DNA from: an uncultured Oscillospiraceae bacterium
Lineage (GTDB): Bacteria > Bacillota > Clostridia > Oscillospirales > Oscillospiraceae
DNA: 64,000 nucleotides
Direction of reading: 5' to 3'
NCBI GenBank assembly: GCA_947632175.1
Contig: CANROC010000007.1
Location: 1 to 64,000 of the forward strand
Positions 1 through 9,035 of the stretch are shown here, one piece after another; within the stretch, counting starts at the first letter, position 1, and each line of letters starts with the position of its first letter. Below the pieces are notes generated by a model. That model was not told the DNA's origin and searched no databases. It was given only the letters and a program-made list of their open reading frames with translations. Both the position numbers and the translations under genes were made by a program.

Positions 1-99
1 TCCGGGATCCCCGGAGGAGGAGGGGGAACCCACACGGGAACCCCCTCACATAACAGGGAAAAGCGGGTTGCAACTCTTGAAATTGGGTTCTACCTTATA

Positions 100-420
100 A
101 TAGGGAAAAATGCTGGTAATATCTGGAAATTGCGGCTGGCAGAAATTGGATGTAACTTTTGGTAAAAACTGGAATTTTGTCCATCCGGCCGAAAATTCCA
201 GTTTCTACCAATTTTGCCAGAAAATGGTAGAAATTTCCCGATCCGAAAATGGACCCAATTTCTGGCAATACTTCCAGTAACTGGAATATTCCCTGTTATT
301 TCCAGCTATGGGAGAAATTGCCCTATTTTCCGGTTATTTCCAGCCGTTTTCCGACGCTCCGAGGTTTTTCCAGTTTCTGGCAATTTATGGGAGAAATTTC
401 CAGCGCCCTGGAGTATGGCA
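100..420. repeat. Non-coding block of nested inverted repeats
   Basis: No credible gene lies in the first 470 bases. The block is packed with short mirrored words such as TTCCAGT/ACTGGAA and TTGCCAG/CTGGCAA. The best structure is a hairpin at 160-210: bases 160-164 and 166-178 pair with 192-204 and 206-210 around one A-C mismatch. It can be extended by 136-149 pairing with 208-220. A second perfect 10-base dyad joins 214-223 with 259-268, and 272-286 is a 7-base dyad with a single central base. The words ATGGGAGAAATT and TTATTTCCAGC each occur twice. It could be a replication or partition site, an operator array or a structured RNA; the sequence does not say which. Confidence 0.6.
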
Positions 421-464
421 AAAATGGGATTAGAACTTGACGTATTGCTAGTAGCATAGTCCAG

Positions 465-506
465 GGCAAAACAAAAGGCACGTCGTGTATTGCTACACGA
501 CGTGCC
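465..506 (-). terminator. Rho-independent terminator of the minus-strand gene
   Basis: A perfect 13-base stem (477-489 with 494-506) closes a four-base loop. Read on the minus strand it is followed by TTTTGTTTT. It sits about 80 bases past the stop of the minus-strand gene ending at 587, so it most likely ends that transcript. Confidence 0.88.
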
Positions 507-586
507 GTATATATGTAAACACTTTTCAATAGGCAAGTGGTATAAGCCTTTTTGCTGGTTTAGCAATACCAGCTTTTTAGCAATTT

Positions 587-2335
587 TCAGCTCAGAACTA
601 TACGTGTAGCACGATATTCCATCAATTCACGTGCCATTTCATTTGTTACAATTCCAGCCTCTATCGAAGCGTCCAGCAAAAGATAAATATCACTTTCTTT
701 CTGGTAAGTCTTTTTGCTAATTTTGTACAGCTTGCCAGACAGATTGTAGCGTTCAATCATAGAGTTATACAGCCAAATGACGTGTCCAATACGCATATCA
801 TCTAGCGTTTTGTCAAAACGTCTTACACAATTTCGCTTGTCTCTCTCCGGGTTGTGCTCTGGCAGTTTCTTGAATTCCCTTGCATCATAGGTAGAAATAG
901 GCGCATCATAACTAGCAGTATCACTATTGTTTTCCCGTGTATTGCAAAATGGAACAATTATTATATGCGTTGTTTGCTCAGACCATGGTAAAATTGTGCT
1001 TTTGCTTTCCACACTGCCAGTGCTGGAAAATGTTACTCTAATTTGACCAGCTGACAAGTCAGAAGGCGTTTTTTGCTCTTGCGTATAAATCGCATCACTT
1101 TCAAACACAATAGGTTTATATACAACTCTTGACCTGACACCAGCTTTTCCCCCTGTTTCTACTTTCCATCGCTCTGTTCCAGGAAAATTAGCTTTAATCA
1201 TCTTTACTTGAATTGCCTTCCGGATATTGGAAATATCAGACTTGCCAGTCATTTCTTTAATTTTGCTTTCCCCATTGCCAGCTAAATACAGCAAACATAC
1301 CTGTTTTTGAATAGGCGTCAATTTAAGTGCATCAATGAGGCCTAACAAATGAGTCACTTTATCCCATTCCTCACGCGTTAAGGCTGTATTTTCTGCATCT
1401 TTTGACGCTAAATATTCTGAAACAAGATACGTCCATTCCGTATCCGCCAACGATACCGTACCATCGGAGCGTGAAACACGTTGCGCTGTTCTTTTGTCAA
1501 GCAAAAGATAGGACTTTCTTTCATATGGAAAAGAATCTTCCCAAAAATTGTCCAGGGAAACATAGGTTGTTTTGCTATTTGCGCGCGCTCCCCTAAACGA
1601 ATCAATGATTTTTCCTATGCTTTTGTAAAGAAATTGCACAAGTGTTATTTCCTCGGTTTCTTCCGTATCTGCCACAACGCCAGACTGAGACAAGTTCTGC
1701 AGGTCAGAAACACCTAAATTCTTGTCTTTCGTCTTGTAAATCACAGCGTCTTTCTTGACAGGTATAGGTTCATTTGTCCATCCGAGAGAAAATTCAGGGG
1801 CTTTACTTGTCATAGGCATAGGGAAAATGCAATTTCTGGACTGATCCTCACGCTCACGAAAGTCACGGTAATTCTTGACATACCACCAGAAACACATATA
1901 GCAGTCTTGCAATACGTCAAGTGCCTTCCCTGTATTTTCAGACCTGCCATTTTTGGTATGTCTTGTCAAGTCGCCAGTTTTTTTGTCCTTCAAATAGTAG
2001 TCAGAAGGCTCAATAACCTGCAACCTGTCAAGTTTTGATAGGGTTTCTGCTAGTTCATTGTAAAGCAATCTAACAGAATTGTTTTCCAGCCTCTTTTTCA
2101 AGGCATTAAAGACTACTTTACGGCAAACAATAATAGCCCATTTGTCCGGTATACGTCCATACAGAAAACTAAATTTGTCAATCTCTTGAACAATTTCAGC
2201 AATTGACAAGCTGGTAATATATGGTATGCCAGCGTCAATGATGCTTTCATACTCGCTAGCAGAAATGATAATATTGCTTGCATCAATGCTAGCGGGGACG
2301 TCGATATACGAGAATGCACCTGCTCTAACAGGCAT
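587..2335 (-). CDS. Unrecognised protein with a helix-turn-helix-like segment
   Basis: I do not recognise this 582-residue protein. There is no signal peptide or membrane segment. A stretch near residues 339-382 (LTPIQKQVCLLYLAGNG, then KIKEMTGKSDISNIRKAIQ) reads like a sigma-region-4 or LuxR-type helix-turn-helix, so DNA binding is possible. The start at 2335 is preferred to the in-frame ATG at 2353 because AGAGGA lies six bases before it. It has its own promoter (2636-2672) and terminator (465-506), transcribed opposite to everything up to 61 kb. Its DNA is visibly more AT-rich than the structural genes and repeats the hexamer TGCCAG, which is also frequent in the flanking repeat block. It may act on those repeats as a replication, partition or regulatory protein; this is inference. 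Confidence 0.75.
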   Translation of the reverse strand: MPVRAGAFSYIDVPASIDASNIIISASEYESIIDAGIPYITSLSIAEIVQEIDKFSFLYGRIPDKWAIIVCRKVVFNALKKRLENNSVRLLYNELAETLSKLDRLQVIEPSDYYLKDKKTGDLTRHTKNGRSENTGKALDVLQDCYMCFWWYVKNYRDFREREDQSRNCIFPMPMTSKAPEFSLGWTNEPIPVKKDAVIYKTKDKNLGVSDLQNLSQSGVVADTEETEEITLVQFLYKSIGKIIDSFRGARANSKTTYVSLDNFWEDSFPYERKSYLLLDKRTAQRVSRSDGTVSLADTEWTYLVSEYLASKDAENTALTREEWDKVTHLLGLIDALKLTPIQKQVCLLYLAGNGESKIKEMTGKSDISNIRKAIQVKMIKANFPGTERWKVETGGKAGVRSRVVYKPIVFESDAIYTQEQKTPSDLSAGQIRVTFSSTGSVESKSTILPWSEQTTHIIIVPFCNTRENNSDTASYDAPISTYDAREFKKLPEHNPERDKRNCVRRFDKTLDDMRIGHVIWLYNSMIERYNLSGKLYKISKKTYQKESDIYLLLDASIEAGIVTNEMARELMEYRATRIVLS

Positions 2336-2635
2336 TTTCTTTCCTCTTTTCATGTAAATTTGCCTTTTTACTTGTCATGTCAAAAGAGGCATAAAAATTA
2401 CATGGGGCAATTTTCCCACTGAAAATTCCGTAAAGTATATGACTTGCCAGTAAACAAGTGTTTTTCAAGGTTCATTCGCCGTTTCTCTAGCAATTCTTTC
2501 AATTTTGCTAGATTGGATTGAAATTGGCGGGCATAGCAAAATGTGACATATTTCTAACTTGCGTTAAAAAATGCAATTTTACTTCCCTTCCTGACCATAG
2601 ACCCCTGTTTTCTTGCCTACGTTTTCCGCGGGGAC

Positions 2636-2672
2636 CATGATACCATTATACCAGATTTTTTGGGGGTTGCAA
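2636..2672 (-). promoter_or_regulatory. Sigma-A-like promoter, minus strand
   Basis: On the minus strand TTGCAA (2672-2667) and TATAAT (2650-2645) are separated by 16 bases. The -10 box continues as TATAATGGTATCATG, a 15-base element shared with the two plus-strand promoters at 3440 and 6613. It would drive the minus-strand gene ending at 587 through a leader of about 300 bases. Confidence 0.65.
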
Positions 2673-2707
2673 CCCACAAAATATATCTGAACACTTTCTT
2701 AATAACA

Positions 2708-2870
2708 TTGTTAAATTTTTAACAAGTCGGCCGGATCGGCATTTTTTGAAGTTATACCTAAATTATTATACCATACCACAATTGTAGTTGTAACTCAAAT
2801 TGTCCAGGTTTTTAAGTTGCAATTTTGCGCTATGCAACTTAAAATATTTTCAGTTTGGTACTACAATTGT
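2708..2870. promoter_or_regulatory. Operator-like dyads in the divergent intergenic region
   Basis: A 7-base dyad TTGTTAA/TTAACAA with a 4-base gap lies at 2708-2725. The palindrome ACAATTGT occurs twice, at 2778-2785 and 2863-2870, each with a nearby TTGTAAC. They sit between the minus-strand promoter at 2672 and the recombinase promoter at 3431. This suits repressor binding sites of a lysogeny-type switch, but no repressor gene is recognised in the window. Confidence 0.4.
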
Positions 2871-3430
2871 AACACAACCGGGCTATTTTTGGGCTCAAAA
2901 TGCCATGGAATCGCCAGGCGGGTCCAAGTCACTTCCCCCCACTCTCACCCCCAAAAATCTCACTTTCACCATCTAAAACCCAAGCTCCCGCCCCGAAATT
3001 CAAGATTCCCGCAAGCCACGACAGTCATCCCAATTCCTCTTGAAAGTCATTGCTGGTGTCGCTGCTGATCTCTCGCACACTCCGTGGTCTTCCTGGTCAT
3101 CGGATTTCTGGATTTGGCTGGCATCTGGTTATCTCAAAATGTCCTGGTTGATCGAAAACCTCCCCTGGGGAATTCCCCGGAAGACGACTTAGTCCACGAA
3201 ATTCCGCGCACCGTTCATCGCCATGCTTCGCGAATTCCGATTATATACGCTATTCTCCGAGTAGCAAACCTATTGAAGAAACGCACAGAAGCAGGGGAGA
3301 GCTGACCAGATGGAATTCTGGACAAAAAGATACCCCTCCACGCAAAATGACACACCCGACACCGTGGATACAAACCAGCGAGAATGTCAAATATATTTTA
3401 CATTTCACCTATGATTTTCAAAAGTTGGTC
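2871..3430. other. Intergenic stretch without a recognised gene
   Basis: Open frames of 60-85 codons exist here, but none has a ribosome site or protein-like composition. The stretch upstream of the tyrosine recombinase could hold the phage attachment site. I see no convincing core or arm-type repeats. Confidence 0.4.
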
Positions 3431-3460
3431 TTGACATAATATAATGGTATCGTGTATAAT
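3431..3460 (+). promoter_or_regulatory. Consensus promoter of the recombinase operon
   Basis: TTGACA at 3431-3436 and TATAAT at 3455-3460 are separated by 18 bases. A second TATAAT at 3440-3445 starts the shared element TATAATGGTATCGTG (3440-3454), which here lies in the spacer. A repressor bound to that element would cover the whole promoter. Confidence 0.75.
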
Positions 3461-3504
3461 AGTGGCACAGGATCAGTAACGACCTATTGAAAGGAGCAAC
3501 AGTC

Positions 3505-4284
3505 ATGGGAAAGGTAATCACTCTCAACCCACGCGAAATCCGTACAGACACCAGGGAGCTTCGTACCGGCCTGATTCAGCCTGCGGAATTCATGCATGAA
3601 CGTATCACCGTAGACGACCACGCAGCCGAACCGATCAAGAGCGTAGAGGATATTGACCGTATCTGTCAGTTCCTCATCAGTAATGGTCGTTACCGTGACA
3701 ACATGCTCTTCGTGGTTGGCATCAACTTTGGTCTCCGTGTAAGTGACCTCCGTTCGCTCCGCTTCAGCGATCTGATCGATGAGAGCTTCACATTCCGTAC
3801 CAGCTTCTCTCTTATTGAGAAGAAGACGGAGAACACCAGAAAGCATAAGAGAAATCGCTACATCACCATTAACAACGCAGTCATCGAAGCAGTCACCCTG
3901 TACCTGGAGAATACTCCTGGCGTCACCTTGGACGACTACCTGTTTCGTACAGATGGCAATCGAGGCAAAAATTCCGGAGAGCCTCTTCACCGTAACAGCA
4001 TCGATAAGATATTGAAAGGAATCGCAAAGGACTGTGGCCTGAACATCCACATGAGCACTCATACGCTCCGTAAGACATTCGCGTATCACCAGATGGCGAT
4101 GAGTGGCAATGACCCGCGTAAGCTCCTTCTTCTTCAGAAGATGTTCGGCCACTCGTCCTCTGCTATGACTCTTGAATACATCGGTATCACTGGAGAAGAG
4201 ATTGCGGATGCATACTGCTCTCTCAACCTTGGTTCTTCAAGAGGAAGCTATTCTTCGTATAGCGTTCTCAGTGAAGCAGTGTAA
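3505..4284 (+). CDS. Tyrosine recombinase / integrase
   Basis: This 259-residue protein is a phage-integrase-family site-specific recombinase, which would join phage and host DNA or resolve multimers through a 3'-phosphotyrosine intermediate. The catalytic set is visible: the first Arg in FGLRVSDLRSLR near residue 78, HTLRKTF with His and Arg near 190, FGHSSS, and the nucleophile Tyr in TLEYIGI near 223. The ATG at 3505 follows AAAGGAG; upstream in-frame codons would swallow this ribosome site. The N-terminal arm-binding region is short, as in XerC/D-like enzymes. It is the first gene of a small operon from the 3431 promoter. Whether it integrates the phage or does another job cannot be read from sequence. 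Confidence 0.9.
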   Translation: MGKVITLNPREIRTDTRELRTGLIQPAEFMHERITVDDHAAEPIKSVEDIDRICQFLISNGRYRDNMLFVVGINFGLRVSDLRSLRFSDLIDESFTFRTSFSLIEKKTENTRKHKRNRYITINNAVIEAVTLYLENTPGVTLDDYLFRTDGNRGKNSGEPLHRNSIDKILKGIAKDCGLNIHMSTHTLRKTFAYHQMAMSGNDPRKLLLLQKMFGHSSSAMTLEYIGITGEEIADAYCSLNLGSSRGSYSSYSVLSEAV

Positions 4285-4321
4285 GGAAGTACCGATCCTG
4301 TTGAAAGGAGGAAAGAAAGCA

Positions 4322-4621
4322 ATGATACCACTAACCGCAATTGAACGCGAAACCATACTTAACTACAACACAGCCGAAGATCTCGGCAATGTGTACACCT
4401 GCGATCGTTCACTTATCAACAAGGTCACCAAAGCACTCGGAGAGTGGGGCGACGTTATCCAGGTCCTCTCACTTGATGAGGAGGAGGGCTGTGCAGAGTT
4501 CCTTCTGCCCAAGAAGTGGATTGGCGTGAAGATACCACGTCGTCTCACTGATGAACAGAAGAAAGAGATTACTGCCAGACTTCAGAAGAAGAAAGCCCTC
4601 GTAGACGAAAATACTCATTAA
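4322..4621 (+). CDS. Small hypothetical protein downstream of the recombinase
   Basis: A 99-residue soluble protein starting at an ATG 9 bases after AAAGGAGG. No family is recognised. The middle (ETILNYNTAEDLGNVYTCDR, then LINKVTKALGEWG) could fold as a small winged-helix or helix-turn-helix domain, and the C-terminus is lysine-rich. It follows the recombinase by 37 bases and shares its transcript, so a directionality or regulatory role is possible but unproven. Confidence 0.65.
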   Translation: MIPLTAIERETILNYNTAEDLGNVYTCDRSLINKVTKALGEWGDVIQVLSLDEEEGCAEFLLPKKWIGVKIPRRLTDEQKKEITARLQKKKALVDENTH

Positions 4622-5346
4622 ATCACCTCCTGTTTCAGGTCCTATTTTCAATAGGTTTATTGTGAGCCGAATAACTACCTTCCTGTAACAGGACCTCTTG
4701 AAAAGAACCAGCAGCAGGAGAGGTACTCATCCGCCTCTACTTCTCCTTTGAAGAAACGGATCAAAAATCGGAAACGAAATTTTCAAAAATCTCGAAAAAT
4801 TTTTTGATTCAAATACCCCTCTTTCAGTCCGATTGAACGGACTGAAAAATCCCGGAAAACGACCCCTCATTTCACAGGTTTTGAAAAGTGTGAAATGGGG
4901 GTCTGGGAAGCCTTGTCTCCCAAGGTCTCCGAGACCCCCCTCTCTATATTAACAGATATTTTTAGTTAGTTCATGAAGATTATTCTTCCTGAGGTTTTCT
5001 GAGATACAGACAGTCTGAGCTTTTTCCTATTGAAAGAAGGAAGAAGCACGAAAGAGGAAAAGGAGCAGACAGGGAAAACGAAACTCGAGGGGAGAATCCT
5101 GATTATTTTCAAAAGGAGACAGTCTGGAGTTTATTTTTCTTTTCTATTTTTAGAAAGACGCAGGAAAAAGCGAAGAGAAAAGGGAATAAGAAACACGCAG
5201 GAAAATAAGAAAAAAGAAGAAAAAAGAACAGAAAACCGAAGCAAATGAGTTAAAAATTCAGGAAAATGAAATAACTCACATTTTCGCCGTAGCATGGTCC
5301 GTGCAGGACCAGGCCTGGGCAGCACCACCAAAGGAGGTACACAACT
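4622..5346 (+). other. Non-coding leader with alternative hairpins
   Basis: No convincing gene is present (a 72-codon lysine-rich frame at 5030 looks spurious). A 10-base stem lies at 4822-4847. A 15-base stem with one bulged T joins 4861-4876 to 4889-4903. Its 3' arm GGGGGTCT (4897-4904) can instead pair with AGACCCCC (4929-4936), so the two folds exclude each other as in attenuators or riboswitches. A further hairpin TGGTCC/GGACCA (5295-5311) lies just before the ribosome site of the next gene. The 10-base word TTTCAATAGG occurs at 4646 and inverted at 5026. No known riboswitch class is recognised. Confidence 0.4.
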
Positions 5347-6585
5347 TTGCAGAAGTTCAGAATCGTAGACGCCCGCATGGGGCGAGGGAAGACGACAGCG
5401 GCGATCCGCTACATGCAGGAGCACGAGGAGACGCCGTTCGTTTACGTTACGCCGTACCGGAGTGAGACGGAGAAGGTATGTATCGCGTGCGGATTTGACG
5501 AGCCGGATTCCCGTTCTCATTCTCAACAGGAGGAGTTCAGGAAGCTTGTTGGTGAAGGGAAGAGCATATGCATCACGCATTCATTATTTTCGCGCCTGTC
5601 ACAGGACACACTTTCGATGCTGAGGATCGGCGGCTATAGTTTAATCATCGATGAGTCCTTCGATGCGATAGAGACTATCCCAGCGAGGAAATCAGACATA
5701 GAGTTACTGATGAAATATATCATGACGCCGGATGACTCAGGGCTCCTCACCTGGGACCCAACCTACAGCGAGTACCGGGGGAGGTTTCAGGGATACAAGG
5801 AGTACTGCGAGAAGAGGGAGCTGTACCTGTATAATGGGTACCTGTATCGCGTACTGAATCCTTCTCTTTTCGAGAGGTTCCGTGAAGTCTACATCCTGAC
5901 GTACGAATTCATGGGCAGTCTGCTGGAGGCCGTGCTCCAACTGCGCGGGTACGACACCAGGTACCAGATTATCGGGATTGAGTACGATGAGGAAGGGCCG
6001 TACTTTTCGGACGAACCTGACGACCCTCCGCCGATCGACTACTTTGACCTGATCCACATCATAGGAGACGGGTGGAAGGACGAGGAGTACGGGGACTGGA
6101 ATTTTCGGTGCGGAAAAGACAGCATCTTCTCCACGACATGGTTTTACAAGAAATCGAGGAATCAGATCGATGTGGCTCTTGCCAGGAAGAGGCTTGGGCA
6201 GGTTATGAGGATGATTCCGGAGGCGAGGGCAAAGGACCGGCTCTGGACTTCTTTCAAGAGCGACCTCCCGAAATTCATGGATTCCAGCAACCGTTATCTC
6301 TCATCCTTCGCTCCAATCAACATGAGAGCGACGAACGATTTTCGTGGGGCATATGTTGTGGCTTACATGGCGAACCGCTATATAAATCCGAATGTTGTGA
6401 AGTTTCTTGATGCGTATGGCATCCAGGTGAACAGCACCCAGTACGCGCTGACAGAGATGCTTCAGTTCATCTGGAGGTCCAGGATACGGGACGGGAAAGA
6501 GATCTATCTCTACCTCCCTGCGAAGCGTATGCGCACATTGCTCAAAAGGTGGATGGGCAGACTAGCCCAGGGTTCGGCACTTTGA
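5347..6585 (+). CDS. SF2 helicase-like ATPase
   Basis: A 412-residue protein with a Walker A motif DARMGRGKTT near residue 8 and a DExx-type Walker B motif LIIDES near residue 99, as in superfamily 2 helicases such as phage origin-binding or DEAD-like proteins. A TTG start at 5347 is used because AAAGGAGGT ends eight bases upstream and no ATG is near. The C-terminal half has no recognisable helicase motif VI, so it may be divergent or shortened. As an early gene before the RNA polymerase, a role in replication initiation or DNA remodelling is plausible. Confidence 0.7.
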   Translation: MQKFRIVDARMGRGKTTAAIRYMQEHEETPFVYVTPYRSETEKVCIACGFDEPDSRSHSQQEEFRKLVGEGKSICITHSLFSRLSQDTLSMLRIGGYSLIIDESFDAIETIPARKSDIELLMKYIMTPDDSGLLTWDPTYSEYRGRFQGYKEYCEKRELYLYNGYLYRVLNPSLFERFREVYILTYEFMGSLLEAVLQLRGYDTRYQIIGIEYDEEGPYFSDEPDDPPPIDYFDLIHIIGDGWKDEEYGDWNFRCGKDSIFSTTWFYKKSRNQIDVALARKRLGQVMRMIPEARAKDRLWTSFKSDLPKFMDSSNRYLSSFAPINMRATNDFRGAYVVAYMANRYINPNVVKFLDAYGIQVNSTQYALTEMLQFIWRSRIRDGKEIYLYLPAKRMRTLLKRWMGRLAQGSAL

Positions 6586-6589
6586 TGGG

Positions 6590-6627
6590 TTGTTCTTTTT
6601 ACGCAGACATAGTATAATGGTGTCGTG
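6590..6627 (+). promoter_or_regulatory. Promoter upstream of the RNA polymerase operon
   Basis: TTGTTC (6590-6595), a 17-base spacer and TATAAT (6613-6618). The sequence continues as TATAATGGTGTCGTG, the 15-base element shared with the promoters at 3440 (+) and 2650 (-). It would transcribe the small gene at 6647 and the RNA polymerase gene. Confidence 0.7.
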
Positions 6628-6646
6628 GATTAGTGGAGGTGATACG

Positions 6647-6817
6647 ATGACGGACACGATGTTTAGTGACGACCAGTACTGGATGCTTGAGGAAGGGTTC
6701 GGACCTCTTGCCGAGGACGACTCTGACGAACGTATTTCTATAGTGGTAGAGGCACGACGACGTGAGTGGTATGAAGCATGGAGCACATACCTGTACGAAT
6801 TCAACAACGACCAATAA
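6647..6817 (+). CDS. Small acidic hypothetical protein
   Basis: A 56-residue acidic protein (MTDTMFSDDQYWMLEEGFG and onward) starting at an ATG seven bases after GGAGGTG. No family is recognised. It is the first gene after the 6613 promoter and lies 19 bases before the RNA polymerase start. A small acidic protein in this place could modulate transcription, but nothing in the sequence proves it. Confidence 0.65.
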   Translation: MTDTMFSDDQYWMLEEGFGPLAEDDSDERISIVVEARRREWYEAWSTYLYEFNNDQ

Positions 6818-6836
6818 TCTGAATGAGGTGAATGAC

Positions 6837-8462
6837 ATGCCAAAGGCAACGACCTGTCAAAGGTTCGTGTACAAAATCAAAAGCTCGAGGCTCAGGAAGG
6901 CGAAATGGAATCTGACGCTTCCATTGCCAGAAGCCCGGCGAAACGAGGAAATCATCTCACTTGCGGACAGCCAGATTCTGCGATGGCTGGATGAGCTGAA
7001 CAAGGTTGGCGACGCGGACGCCAAGGCGAGGGAGATCAAGGCGAAAATCAAGGCAATCAGAAAGGGACCGACAAACGCCAACAACAGGCGAAAGATTCGT
7101 TCTCTATATGCTGAACTGGACCGAATACAGTTCAAGCCTGATTACGTCGAAGTGGTCTTCGAGAAGGACAAGGACTTCTGGCGAGCCTGTAAGGGGTTCA
7201 AGATCAACGGGGTGAAGTACCAGAGGCTCCTTGGTACAAACGGAGGAGTGAAGCAGCGGACGATTGTGTTCCTCGCTGAGAGGCATATTGAAGAGATTCG
7301 CCGCCGCATCAACAACGGACGCGATGAGAATAAGGAACTTGTGCCTGCGAAGTTGGAGGCTTACAGAGCACTGACCTGTTCTGCGTCCATTCCGGTATCG
7401 ACCCCGAATGGTGTCATTGTGGTGAATGACTGCGAGACGAAATTTCGTGCGGATGTCGTTTACGTGGATGACAGTAACGACGGCGAGCCGCTTGTGACTC
7501 CGGCAAAGGACCAGGAGATCACGTTGGATGAGTCGGATGGGTATGGCATCATGTTGCCGAGTCTCGCCGCCAGGTGGGGGCGGGAACTGGGTCTGGACTA
7601 CATGCCGTCCGGAGTGAACACCCGTTTTGCGTGGGAGAAGGGAATGGTGTTCACATTCGACTTTCTGGAGTTCGCCGAGAAGGTGGCCGGAAAGTATATC
7701 GTCAAGGACGCTTGGGGTGTTGATCGTGACGTGAGGGAGGCAGAGCTGATTCTCACAACGTCGATGCTGAAGCTGTATGATTCGTATCCAAGCTGGGAAG
7801 CGTACTACGAAAATTGCGTACGGAACAAGTACACGTTTGGAATCACCAAGGCTTGTCCGAAAGAGCTTGAGTCGGCGCGCGATTTGAACTACCAGTTCAT
7901 TCAGCCGTACACTCTGAGTGAGGAGGATATCGATGTTCTCATCAAGCCGACGATGGATGAGATTTCGGATATCATCGAGGAGGACTGGAGGAAGACCATT
8001 CTGTATCTCCACGGGGTCAACCTGAATGAGAACAACGTGGAGAGCATCACGGATGACTGGGCGAAGGCGATTATGATTGAGCCTGGTCTGATGAATGATT
8101 CGTATGTGCAGAGCAAGGTCTACCATATGATTCGGAATCGTATTAACGAGGCGAAGATCGGGGTCCTGAAGGTGCATGGGAACTATTCAATTGTCTGCGG
8201 AGATCCATACTCATTATGCCAATCAATATTTTGCCTGCCTGTAACTGGAATTTTGAAGAGTGGAGAAGTGTACAACAAATACTGGTCAGATAGGCATGTT
8301 AGTGACGTAATTTGCTATAGGGCTCCAATGAGCATCCTCGAGAATTGCGTCCACAAAAGGATTAACGATTCTGAAGACGCAGATCATTGGTATAGATACA
8401 TGACAACATGCACGTTATTTAACTCTTGGGATACAAGTGCGAACGCTCTGAATGGAATGGAT
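6837..8462 (+). CDS. YonO/QDE-1-like phage RNA polymerase, exon 1
   Basis: First of three exons (6837-8462, 8752-9035, 9336-10152) that join in frame to a 908-residue single-subunit, double-psi beta-barrel RNA polymerase of the YonO/QDE-1 type. Exon 1 (542 residues) starts at an ATG after GAGGTG. It holds the first barrel region (DGYGIMLPSLAARWG, then ..RFAWEKGMVFTFDF near 245-290) and a CYRAPM motif shortly before the catalytic loop. It ends exactly at the first Asp of the DxDGD metal-binding motif. Such enzymes transcribe phage middle or late genes from DNA templates, as shown for YonO and crAss-like phages. As separate short proteins the pieces would be inactive, so splicing should control the enzyme. 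Exon DNA next to the intron looks slightly more AT-rich. Confidence 0.85.
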
Positions 8463-8751
8463 GAACCGCCTCGTCCCTGCCGCCAGTGATGGCGGTACGC
8501 AAATCGGGTGAAGCCGACACGTGCGGCGTGTGGCAGAAATGCTGCTAACGGTGGAACTCTCTTTTCAATAGGAGACAATACCGTGCCAAGCCTTCTGGAA
8601 ACAGGAGGAAGGTGTAACGACTACGGCATACTGGCTAAGTCTTCGTATATGCCTATGAAGCCGACTTCGATATGACAGTATCGATTAGCGCCCGGGACCT
8701 CTCTGAGGTCATGAGATAGTCTACTCCCCATCGAGAGGTGGGGTATCAAGG
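8463..8751 (+). ncRNA. Group I intron 1 (RNA polymerase gene)
   Basis: A 289-base ORF-less intron. The 5' exon ends GGAT, pairing with GTCC at 8473-8476 as a short P1 with the U-G pair at the splice site; bases 8469-8471 can pair with exon-2 bases 8753-8755 as P10. The P7 halves are GACTA (within GTAACGACTACGG, near 8616) and TAGTC (in GAGATAGTC near 8718). The intron ends in G8751. Joining gives the codons for M-D-K-D-G-D. The alternative 3' site at 8754 would give M-D-D-G-D and lacks P10. It contains a copy of TTTCAATAGG (8563). Confidence 0.78.
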
Positions 8752-9035
8752 AAGGACGGGGACCTTGTTATGCTTACGGATGACGAGATTCTCGTTGGGC
8801 GACATGAGGAGCTTCCAGCACTTGTATGTTTGCAAAAGAGAGCAAACAAGAAGTATGTTACAGAAGATGACCTTGCTAGCTCAAACGTCAGCAGCTTTGG
8901 AGACGATATTGGCCGGGTAACTAACCGGGTTACATCTATGTATGAAGTTATGAGTCATTTTGAGAAAGATAGCAAGGAATATGAGGAATTGAGATATCGG
9001 ATCAGAACTGGGCAGAACTATCAACAGAATTGCAT
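8752..9035 (+). CDS. Phage RNA polymerase, exon 2 (catalytic core)
   Basis: This 284-base exon opens with K-DGD-LVMLTDDE, completing the DxDGD triad of aspartates that hold the catalytic magnesium (residues 542, 544 and 546 of the spliced protein). It then encodes a helical segment ending GQNYQQNC. Its last two bases (AT) join C9336 to form Ile, followed by D-KAKG, giving the GQxxQQxxIDxxKG helix typical of this family. Two introns therefore flank the active-site exon on both sides. Confidence 0.85.

Noticed and set aside
214..459. Open frames of 63-86 codons in the repeat block
   Set aside because: No ribosome site, and the frames follow the inverted repeats; composition is not protein-like.
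2817..3305. Two small plus-strand frames before the recombinase
   Set aside because: No Shine-Dalgarno, low-complexity Pro/His/Arg translations, and they lie over operator-like sequence.
5030..5248. 72-codon Lys/Arg/Glu-rich frame
   Set aside because: It is a translation of purine-rich leader; the start is TTG and the composition is extreme.
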